A stretch of DNA of 15,435 nucleotides from Candidatus Dormiibacterota bacterium (GTDB taxonomy: Bacteria; Chloroflexota; Dormibacteria; Aeolococcales; Aeolococcaceae): NCBI GenBank assembly GCA_003170875.1, contig PMYJ01000255.1:796-16230 (forward strand). The letters are read 5' to 3'. This document shows positions 7,099 through 13,341 of the stretch, piece by piece; the first letter of the stretch is position 1; each line of letters begins with the position of its first letter. The translations under genes were made by a program, and so were the position numbers. Under the pieces are notes generated by a model. That model saw nothing but the letters and a program-made list of their open reading frames with translations. It was not told the DNA's origin and ran no database searches.

Positions 7099-8697
7099 AT
7101 GGGGGATCCTCCTGTGGCTGCCGTCCGCGTGACGGAGCCGTTTGACGCACCCCGGACGCCCGCGATGGAGCCGTTCGACGTGCCCCAGACCAAGGTGACG
7201 GAGTCGTTCGGCGCGCCCCCGCCGAACGCGGTGAGGCTGGCCCGGAGCATCTCCATCCTGACCGTCGGTCAGATCGTCACCTGGATCGCGACCCTCACCT
7301 GGACTGTGATCGTGCCGCGGCGTCTGGGCTCGGCACAGGTGGGCATCTACACCCTCGGGCTGGCCGCCTCCGGGGTGCTGCTCGTCCTGGTCGGGCTCGG
7401 GCTCCGACCCCTCCTCGTCCGCGAGATCGCCTCCAACCCCGAGCGGGCCCCCCAGCTGATCGGGACCGGAATCGTTCTCCGCGCCATCTTCTGCCTGCCC
7501 GCGCTCGCGGTCACCCTGGTCATCACGCTGGTCGGCCCCTTCCGCGGAGTGGAGGGCACGGCGGTCTTCCTCGGATGGTGCATGACCGTCTTCGCGGTGG
7601 TCTCCGAACCCATCGCGGCCGGGTTCCAGGCCATGGAGAAGATGCGGTATCTCACCTACTCGACCATCTTCAGCAGGATCGTCTCCACGGTGAGCGCCAT
7701 CGCCCTGGTGCTGTTCGGGGTCAGGGCTATCGGCCTGCTCCTCGCCGCGGTCGTGATCGGTGCCGTCCTCACCGTGCTGCTGCTGATCTGGTCACGCCCC
7801 CACTTCCACATCGACTGGAGGGTGAAACGCCACGAGCTGCGCCGGCTGTTCATCGCCAGCCTCCCCTATTGGAGCTTCGTCGCCTTCTTCACCATCTACC
7901 TCTGGATCGACTCGCTGATGCTGGGGGCGATGACGTCGACCACGGTGCTGGGCTGGTACGGGCTGCCGACGCAACTCTTCGGGACGCTCATGTTCATCCC
8001 CACCGTCCTCTCCACGGCGTGGCTCTCGCAGCTCGTGCGCGCTCACAAGGGAGGCCCTCAGTCGCTGGTGAAGGCGGCGCGACCGGCCATCGAGTTTGTC
8101 CTCGTCCTCAGCCTGCCGGTCTGCGTCGGGGCCGTGCTGGTGGCCGCCCCGCTGGTCAGGGTGCTCTACGGGCCCGACTTCACCGAATCGATCCCCGTCT
8201 TTGCCCTGCTCTCACTCTGCGTCCCGCCGATGTACCTCAACATCATGGCCAATCAGCTGATGATCGCGCGCAATCAGCAGATGGTATGGACCAAGATGAT
8301 GGCCCTGGCGAGCCTGATCAATCCCGCCTTGAACCTCGTCCTCATCCCGTACTTCCAGCGCACCCAGGGCAATGGCGCCATCGGCGCATCCATCGCCATG
8401 GTCATCACCGAGGTGGTTCTCGCCGTCATCGGTTATGTCCTGGTTCGGGACACCTTCACCCGCAACTCGGTCGTGCGCCTGCTCAGGGCGGCGCTCGCCA
8501 CGGTGCTGATGGCCGGAGTCGTGATCCTCGCGCTGCGCGCCGGGCTGGTCGCCGGCATCGCGTCGGGGATGGTCAGCTTCCCGCTCTTCGCCGGGCTCCT
8601 GGGAGTGCTCAGCGCCGCCGAGCGGCACCAGCTCTGGGATCTCCTCGGCGCCATCGCACCCCGACGCCGCTCGAAACCGAGCGGCAGCGCGAGCTGA
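7099..8697 (+). CDS. Wzx-type polysaccharide flippase
   Basis: A 532-residue polytopic protein of the MOP superfamily (Wzx/RfbX, polysaccharide biosynthesis type) with about 14 hydrophobic segments from residue ~50 onward. Typical features are a first helix with SISILTVGQIV, LYGPDFTESIPVFALL in the second half, and the late NPALNLVLIPYF segment. It would move lipid-linked repeat units across the cytoplasmic membrane. The first 45 residues are unusual: a cytoplasmic extension with three copies of an 11-residue motif. Start: ATG 7099 follows CACACT by 7 nt and has no proper Shine-Dalgarno; an in-frame GTG at 7114 after GGGGGA is an alternative. The frame is open well upstream, but that part is a shadow of the CelD-like gene. 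Its stop lies 6 nt from the stop of the convergent GT2 gene. Confidence 0.9.
   Translation: MGDPPVAAVRVTEPFDAPRTPAMEPFDVPQTKVTESFGAPPPNAVRLARSISILTVGQIVTWIATLTWTVIVPRRLGSAQVGIYTLGLAASGVLLVLVGLGLRPLLVREIASNPERAPQLIGTGIVLRAIFCLPALAVTLVITLVGPFRGVEGTAVFLGWCMTVFAVVSEPIAAGFQAMEKMRYLTYSTIFSRIVSTVSAIALVLFGVRAIGLLLAAVVIGAVLTVLLLIWSRPHFHIDWRVKRHELRRLFIASLPYWSFVAFFTIYLWIDSLMLGAMTSTTVLGWYGLPTQLFGTLMFIPTVLSTAWLSQLVRAHKGGPQSLVKAARPAIEFVLVLSLPVCVGAVLVAAPLVRVLYGPDFTESIPVFALLSLCVPPMYLNIMANQLMIARNQQMVWTKMMALASLINPALNLVLIPYFQRTQGNGAIGASIAMVITEVVLAVIGYVLVRDTFTRNSVVRLLRAALATVLMAGVVILALRAGLVAGIASGMVSFPLFAGLLGVLSAAERHQLWDLLGAIAPRRRSKPSGSAS
7129..7227 (+). repeat. Three tandem 33-bp repeats at the start of the flippase gene
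   Basis: Units at 7129-7161, 7162-7194 and 7195-7227 encode VTEPFDAPRTP, AMEPFDVPQTK and VTESFGAPPPN (residues 11-43). Glu-3, Phe-5 and Pro-8 are invariant. The DNA copies share the GAG-[CT]CG-TT core but differ at third positions, so the repeat is not a fresh duplication. Confidence 0.75.
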
Positions 8698-8708
8698 GCG
8701 TGCTCAGC
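8693..8708. terminator. Hairpin over both convergent stop codons
   Basis: GCTGAGC-GT-GCTCAGC has perfect 7-bp arms, in practice a 6-bp stem with a 4-nt loop. It contains the flippase TGA (8695-8697) and the GT2 stop (8704-8706). It may serve as a shared bidirectional terminator or mRNA 3' end; no T-run is present on either side. Confidence 0.35.
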
Positions 8709-9618
8709 CGGGCGCGCTGCGGACTCGCTCGAGCCGTGGGGCGCGGTACCGTCGCGAGTGCGCGTCGATGGGGAAGCGGAAGCTTGTCCGCGCGCCTCGG
8801 GCAAAGGCGGCGAGCCGGCCCAGTCCGGTGGGCCTGCGGAGGAGCAGCAGGTTGCGCCATGCCACCATGCCGAAGAGGCCGCGGATGATGAACGTGGGCA
8901 CGATCACCGGGTCGCCCAACCGCAGGTGCTTCATGTAGGTGGCGCCCTCGGAGAAGGCGGCGTCCCAGGCCAGCTCCCGCAGCTCCTTGCCCCAGGTGCG
9001 GAGCCCGCTATGCAGCACCGCGGGCTCGGGAAGCTCGAGGATGCCGTGACCCGCCCGGAGGAGCCTGTATGCGATGTCGCCGTCCTCGCCCGCCCGCAAG
9101 ACGGCCCCCGCTCCGAGGACCTCGTCGAACGCGCCGGCGCGGCGGAGCTCGGCGGTCCGGAAGGCGAGGTTGGCGCCGATCCCCTGAGCCCTGAATGCCA
9201 GCCAGGGTGAGCGCAGCAGGCGGGTGTGACGGGGAAGGAAGGTGGGGATCGCTCCCACGGCCGGGTCGTGCGCGGCGGCCCTGACGCCGCCGCAGATCAT
9301 CGCCACCTTCGGATGGGAGGCGAAGGCCCGCTCGATGCCGCTCAGCCAGTCTCGAGGCGCCTCGCAGTCGTCATCGGTGAAGGCGACGATCGCGCCACGC
9401 GCCGCGGCCAGGGCGACGTTGCAGGCAGCCGACTTGCCGACCCTCGTGGAGGGGATGTGCGCGAAGCGGTGGTCGTCCCCCACGGTCTCCTCAAAGACCA
9501 ACCGGGTCAGATCGTCGGTGCTCTGGTCCACGACGACGACCTCGTAGCTGTCGTGGTCGAGCCGCTTCAGGCTTTCGAAGGCGGCGGCAATCGTGGCACC
9601 GCGATTGCGGGTGGGCAT
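8704..9618 (-). CDS. GT2-family glycosyltransferase, true start probably upstream
   Basis: Counting from the ATG at 9618 it has 304 residues. GT-A fold of family GT2: PTRNRGATI at the N-terminus, EVVVVDQSTDD (D31), the metal/nucleotide site FTDDDCEAP (D82-84), and the acceptor-side GEDGDIAYRLL (E178-D179). The C-terminal ~100 residues are basic, with a hydrophobic stretch near VPTFIIRGLFGMVAW that may bind the membrane. Oddity: the first beta strand of the fold (RISVCM, just before PTRNRG) is encoded in frame upstream of the only canonical start. The frame is open back to the stop at 9862-9864, with no ATG, GTG or TTG in it. ATT at 9672 or ATC at 9630 could be the real start, or the sequence has an indel. 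Role: sugar transfer to the lipid-linked unit. It is a single gene convergent with the flippase. Confidence 0.87.
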   Translation of the reverse strand: MPTRNRGATIAAAFESLKRLDHDSYEVVVVDQSTDDLTRLVFEETVGDDHRFAHIPSTRVGKSAACNVALAAARGAIVAFTDDDCEAPRDWLSGIERAFASHPKVAMICGGVRAAAHDPAVGAIPTFLPRHTRLLRSPWLAFRAQGIGANLAFRTAELRRAGAFDEVLGAGAVLRAGEDGDIAYRLLRAGHGILELPEPAVLHSGLRTWGKELRELAWDAAFSEGATYMKHLRLGDPVIVPTFIIRGLFGMVAWRNLLLLRRPTGLGRLAAFARGARTSFRFPIDAHSRRYRAPRLERVRSAPG

Positions 9619-9894
9619 GCAGACGCTGATCCGGCACCCCGGCGGGTTGGGGATCGGAGGGGTGGTGCGAATGGCAACGAGCTTAGGTCTCTGGGGCGCC
9701 TCCCACGATGGGCAGGTGGCGTCGCGCCAGGGGGTCGGTCCCGATCCGCCCGGGACATCGGTCCCACTCCGCCGGCCCGGTGACCTGCGGGTCGGCTCCC
9801 GGGACAGACGCCCACGATGGCGGGGACATCCGGGGTCGGCACCCGTGCTGCTCCCATGGCGTCACACCGGCGCAGGCCCGACACTTGACGCACT
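9619..9894. promoter_or_regulatory. Divergent regulatory region between GT2 and the Wzz operon
   Basis: The largest gap in the window. It holds the inverted repeat GGGAC-ATCG-GTCCC (9752-9765), further GGGACA copies at 9801-9808 and 9823-9830, a 10-bp direct repeat CCCACGATGG (9702-9711 and 9811-9820), and TCGGTCCC twice (9735-9742, 9758-9765). Upstream of the Wzz ATG is a -10-like GACACT (9880-9885) and no Shine-Dalgarno. On the minus strand TAAGCT (9685-9680) lies 7 nt before the ATT at 9672. The part nearest 9619 probably encodes the missing N-terminus of the GT2 protein. No further gene is supported here. Confidence 0.5.
9752..9765. promoter_or_regulatory. Candidate operator GGGAC-ATCG-GTCCC
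   Basis: Perfect 5-bp arms around a 4-nt spacer, the same layout as the site at 4413-4426. The left arm with its flanks (9750-9760) is identical to the inverted 11-mer at 7033-7043. Half-sites at 9801 and 9823 follow on the same strand, 40-70 bp downstream. A dimeric regulator acting on the Wzz operon and/or the GT2 gene is inferred, not shown. Confidence 0.4.
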
Positions 9895-10926
9895 ATGAGA
9901 TTCCTAGAAACCCTATTCCGGCACAAGCTGGTCGCAATCCTGCCGATCCTCCTCTGCCTATTGGTGGCAGCGGGCTACCAGGTGGCGCAGCCCAAGTCGT
10001 ACACATCCACCGGCAGCCTATATATCGACGCGACCGTGCCGGGCAACAGCCCGATCAACACCGCGAACCAGTACGTGGACCCGTCGACCCTGCAGGAGTC
10101 CGCGATCCAGGAGCTGCTCACCACCCGTTCCTTCGCCATCGCGGTCGGGGACAAGGGTCCGCTCGCCGCCTACCTGGCGTCGCATCCGCGGGCCTCGTCC
10201 ACCGGGCTGGCTGCCGTTCCCTTGCTCTCCAACCTCTTCAGCAGCTCGAAGGGATCGGTGGACGACCAGGTTGCCAACAACCTTCCCAGCATGGTGACCC
10301 TGGTGACGGCCGGCCCCCAGGTGGTGAACATCACGGTCGCGGCTCCCTCCCCCTCGGTGGCCGCGGGCACCGCGCAGGCCGTGATCGATGAGTACACATC
10401 CCAGACGACCGCGGCCCTGACCAGCACGGACCAGGTGGCGGTCCAGTACTACGACCAGCAGCTCAGTCAGGCGGAGGCCACCCTGCAGCAGGCCCAGCAG
10501 CAGCTCACCGCCTACCTGGCGGCCCACCCCACGGTGCCGTCCACTGGCGTCGGCAACGCCACCGCGACCGAGCTGTCCCAGGCGGTGACGCTGGACACCA
10601 GCTCGTATCAGAACGTGCTCTCCGAATACCAGTCGGCCGAGCTGTCCCTCGCCAACGTGGCCAGCCAGACCGGCTTCCAGGTGCTCGACGCTCCCACGGC
10701 CAGCGCCTCCCCCGTGAGCAGCAGCAAGAAGCTGCTGGGGACGGGCCTGGCCGGCCTGGTGGTGGGGCTCCTGGTCAGCGTGCTCCTGATCACAGGCCTG
10801 ACGGCCACGGATCGCACCTCGCGCCGGGCCGAGGACATCCGCCGCGCCCTGGGCCTCGAGGTGGCAGCCACCATCGGGCGCTTCCCGCCGTCCGCTGCAG
10901 GCACGCTCCGGGGGAATCAACTGTGA
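9895..10926 (+). CDS. Wzz/GNVR-type chain-length co-polymerase
   Basis: A 343-residue polysaccharide co-polymerase. TM1 is at about residues 12-31 (KLVAILPILLCLLVAAGYQ), followed by the usual strand after a Pro (QPKSYTSTGSLYIDA). A large extracytoplasmic part has a Gln-rich coiled-coil stretch near 180-210 (QQLSQAEATLQQAQQQL). The Pro/Ser-rich motif APTASASPVSSSKK precedes TM2 at about 280-303. The short cytoplasmic tail (~40 residues, ending GRFPPSAAGTLRGNQL) is not fused to an ATPase, as in Gram-positive CpsC/CapA systems. It is the first gene of a six-gene operon and its stop overlaps the ATPase start (GTGA). The ATG has no Shine-Dalgarno. It would set glycan chain length together with the ATPase and the Wzy-like polymerase. 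Confidence 0.9.
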   Translation: MRFLETLFRHKLVAILPILLCLLVAAGYQVAQPKSYTSTGSLYIDATVPGNSPINTANQYVDPSTLQESAIQELLTTRSFAIAVGDKGPLAAYLASHPRASSTGLAAVPLLSNLFSSSKGSVDDQVANNLPSMVTLVTAGPQVVNITVAAPSPSVAAGTAQAVIDEYTSQTTAALTSTDQVAVQYYDQQLSQAEATLQQAQQQLTAYLAAHPTVPSTGVGNATATELSQAVTLDTSSYQNVLSEYQSAELSLANVASQTGFQVLDAPTASASPVSSSKKLLGTGLAGLVVGLLVSVLLITGLTATDRTSRRAEDIRRALGLEVAATIGRFPPSAAGTLRGNQL

Positions 10927-11657
10927 CTGGCGATGTTGCACCCTCCCGCATCGCCCCGCTCTCCGCGCTCCACTCGGCGCGCTCACAGGAGCTGACTCGC
11001 GACAAGGACCTGGATGCCGCGCAGGAGGCCCGCGAGCTGATACCGCCAGCGCTGCTCCAGGGAGCCCGTGAGGCACTCCAGCGGATCGGGCAGAGCGGTC
11101 ACGGCAGCTACGGCGTCACCAGCACGGTGCGCGGCGAGGGCCGTACCAGCATCGCCACCGCGCTCGCCATCGTGGAATGGCTTGACCATGAGCGCCGGGT
11201 GGTTCTCGTCGACCTCGACCTGGAGCAGCCGTCCCTCCACGAGCGCCTCGGGCTCCGCGAGGGACCGGGGATCAGGGACCTGGTCCAGGGCCACAACAGC
11301 GTTGAGGACTACGTGCAGCGGATCGTCGGCGACGTCTGGTTGCTGAGCGCCGGCCGCTCGCGCGACGACGCGCCCCGAGGGCTGAACCGACTCGCGGAGA
11401 GCACCATCCTGTCACAGCTCTCGGAGTGGGCCGACGTGGCCGTGTTCGACCTGCCACCGCTGCTCGAATCGGTGACCGGTGCCGAGGCTGCGCGGCTGTG
11501 CACCACCCCGATCATGGTGGTGAGGGCCGGCGTGGCTCCGATGCCCCAGGTGAAGGAGGCGGTACAGAGACTGACGGCTCCGCCGATGGTGATCCTCAAC
11601 GGGGTCCGGTCGGCGGTGCCCACCTGGATCCGGCGCTCACTGGGCGACACCCGGTGA
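10923..11657 (+). CDS. CpsD/CapB-like P-loop ATPase with altered Walker A
   Basis: A 244-residue protein matching the BY-kinase/MinD-like fold used with Wzz proteins. Walker A region: TSTVRGEGRTS at residues 66-76, where canonical proteins have GEGKT/S, so R74 replaces the nucleotide-binding Lys. Walker A' is VVLVDLDLEQP (93-103) with D97 and D99 kept. Walker B is VFDLPPLLE with D176. The C-terminus (IRRSLGDTR) lacks the Tyr cluster that BY-kinases autophosphorylate. The start is GTG inside a GTGA overlap, with GGGGGA about 7 nt upstream, one of the few real Shine-Dalgarno sequences in the operon. Its place after Wzz strongly suggests it regulates polymerisation. From the missing Lys and Tyr tail I infer a degenerate, possibly non-kinase partner; weak ATP binding is still possible. 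Confidence 0.82.
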   Translation: MTGDVAPSRIAPLSALHSARSQELTRDKDLDAAQEARELIPPALLQGAREALQRIGQSGHGSYGVTSTVRGEGRTSIATALAIVEWLDHERRVVLVDLDLEQPSLHERLGLREGPGIRDLVQGHNSVEDYVQRIVGDVWLLSAGRSRDDAPRGLNRLAESTILSQLSEWADVAVFDLPPLLESVTGAEAARLCTTPIMVVRAGVAPMPQVKEAVQRLTAPPMVILNGVRSAVPTWIRRSLGDTR

Positions 11658-11797
11658 CCTGGCCCGTGCTGGCCATCGCGGCTCTGGTCGCGGTGAGTCT
11701 GCGCTTCGGTACCCGCACTCGGCAGGCGCAGGCCCTCGCCCTGCTGGTCACGGTGGTGGCACTCGGCTACGCCTGGATCGGCCTGGGCAAGGTGTGA
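11654..11797 (+). CDS. 47-residue two-helix membrane protein, unknown function
   Basis: A short frame from GTG 11654 to TGA 11797, beginning VTWPVLAIAALVAVSLRFG. It has two hydrophobic segments (residues ~3-16 and ~27-43) joined by a basic loop (RFGTRTRQ), which would place the loop in the cytoplasm by the positive-inside rule. It overlaps the ATPase stop at its 5' end (GTGA) and the polymerase start at its 3' end (GTGA), and the segment has no other use. Fully packed placement and a clean helical hairpin argue for a real gene. I do not recognise a family. It could be an accessory subunit of the Wzz-ATPase-polymerase assembly or simply a coupling peptide that carries ribosomes to the polymerase start. 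Confidence 0.6.
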   Translation: MTWPVLAIAALVAVSLRFGTRTRQAQALALLVTVVALGYAWIGLGKV

Positions 11798-13341
11798 CGA
11801 CCCTAGCGCTCGTCACCCCCTCCGCCGCCCTCTTCGAGCGGAACGCCCGGCTCCGGGTCCGGGTCGCAGTCATCGCCGGAATCGTCCTGGCCATTCTCCT
11901 CGGCCTCGTCGCCGGACTCCTGAGCGGCGGCCGTCCTTACCTGCCCATCGCCCTGGCCGCGGTCCTGGCGCTGCCCTTCGTCTGGTGGTGGAAGCCGGCC
12001 ACCGGGGTGGTGACCCTGCTCGCCTGCTCCACCATGGTCGAGCAGTTCGAGTACGGGGTCGGCATCCCAGGCCTGGACGCCTTCACGGACAAGATCCCGA
12101 TCTGGACCAGCCTGCAGAGCGGGCTGGGCGCCTCCGGACTGGTGATGAGCCCGATCGACATCGCGGTGGTCCTCCTGCTCATCGTCTGGCTGACCCGGGC
12201 CGCGACCGAGCGCAAGCTGATGGTGCCGCGCACGCAGGTCTCCGCCACCCTCGGCGTGCTGGTGGTGCTCGCCGCGATCGCCCTGGCCCGCGGCCTGATG
12301 GAGAGCGGCGGCAGCGCCGACACCAACGCTGCGCTCTGGGAGATCCGGCCGTGGGTGTACCTCGGGGCCACCTACCTCTTCGCATCCCAGGTGATCCGGA
12401 GCCGGCGAGCGGTGCAGGCCTTGCTCTGGACCTTTGTCATCGGCAGCGGCTTCAAGGCACTCCAGGGCGTGTACATCTACTTCGAGACGCGCAACGAGAT
12501 CCCTCGCCCCGAGGCCATCCTGGCCCATGAGGAGTCCATCTTCTTCAGCCTCTTCCTGGTTCTCACCCTCTGCCTCTGGCTCTACGGCGAGCGGGGCCGG
12601 CTGCGTGCCACGGCCACGGCGCTTCTCCCGTTCGTTCTCATCGCGGACATCGGGAACACGCGGCGCGATGCGTTCCTGATCATCGCCGCCGAGATCGCGG
12701 TGATGATCATCCTCACCTACATCGCCCTGCCCGAGCGGCGCCGCCTGATCCGCCGCGTCTGTGTCGTGGGCCTGGTGTTCTTCGCTCTCTATCTCCCGGT
12801 CGAGTGGAATGGGAGCGGCACCCTGGCGGAGGTGGCGGTGGCGGTGCGCTCGGGGATTGCCCCTGATGCCCGCGACGCCCAGTCCAACGCGTATCGCGTG
12901 GCCGAGGACGCCAACCTGGGGGTCATGATCAAGCAGGATCCGATCATCGGTTACGGTTTCGGGGTCCCGATCAACTACAGTAGCTACCCCATCGTCGACA
13001 TCAGCAACGTCGACAGCAACATCGCCTGGGTCCCCCACAACGGCGTGCTCTACGTTTGGATGCGCATGGGGGTGCTCGGCGAGCTGGCGCTCTGGATGTT
13101 CGCCGCCGCCGCCATCTTGGCCGGTACGCGATCGGCCAGATCGCCCAACCGCCAGGTCTCCATGATCGGCACGCTCACTACGTGCACCGCCGTGGGGTGG
13201 GTGATCATGGGGTACACCGACATGGGCTTCTGGTGGTTCCGCATCGCCGTGGCCTTCGGATGCCTGCTCGGGGTGCTCCATGCCGTGAACGTGATGGAGG
13301 CATCGTCGTCGCCGCCGGTCCCGGCTGATCGACCGGCATGA
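11794..13341 (+). CDS. O-antigen ligase/Wzy-like polysaccharide polymerase
   Basis: A 515-residue integral membrane protein with roughly 10-12 hydrophobic segments, matching the O-antigen ligase/polymerase (Wzy/WaaL, PF04932-type) architecture. A long hydrophilic loop near residues 345-410 precedes the conserved VPHNGVLYVWMRMGVLGE (H415), the 'HN...G..G' signature of the family, followed by the last helices. Other segments typical of the family are RRDAFLIIAAEIAVMIILTY and IIGYGFGVP. It would polymerise flipped repeat units on the outer face of the membrane. In the middle of the Wzz operon a polymerase role is more likely than a ligase role, as no lipid A genes are present. The GTG start overlaps the small membrane protein; the stop overlaps the acyltransferase start (ATGA). 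Confidence 0.87.
   Translation: MTTLALVTPSAALFERNARLRVRVAVIAGIVLAILLGLVAGLLSGGRPYLPIALAAVLALPFVWWWKPATGVVTLLACSTMVEQFEYGVGIPGLDAFTDKIPIWTSLQSGLGASGLVMSPIDIAVVLLLIVWLTRAATERKLMVPRTQVSATLGVLVVLAAIALARGLMESGGSADTNAALWEIRPWVYLGATYLFASQVIRSRRAVQALLWTFVIGSGFKALQGVYIYFETRNEIPRPEAILAHEESIFFSLFLVLTLCLWLYGERGRLRATATALLPFVLIADIGNTRRDAFLIIAAEIAVMIILTYIALPERRRLIRRVCVVGLVFFALYLPVEWNGSGTLAEVAVAVRSGIAPDARDAQSNAYRVAEDANLGVMIKQDPIIGYGFGVPINYSSYPIVDISNVDSNIAWVPHNGVLYVWMRMGVLGELALWMFAAAAILAGTRSARSPNRQVSMIGTLTTCTAVGWVIMGYTDMGFWWFRIAVAFGCLLGVLHAVNVMEASSSPPVPADRPA

Noticed and set aside
9683..9926. Short minus-strand open frames in the Wzz/GT2 gap
   Set aside because: Pro/Arg-rich, without a ribosome binding site or recognisable features, and overlapping the operator-like repeats.
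11803..13281. 492-codon minus-strand open frame opposite the polymerase
   Set aside because: His/Asp/Gly-rich mirror of a membrane protein; the sense strand shows regular hydrophobic helices and the ligase signature.
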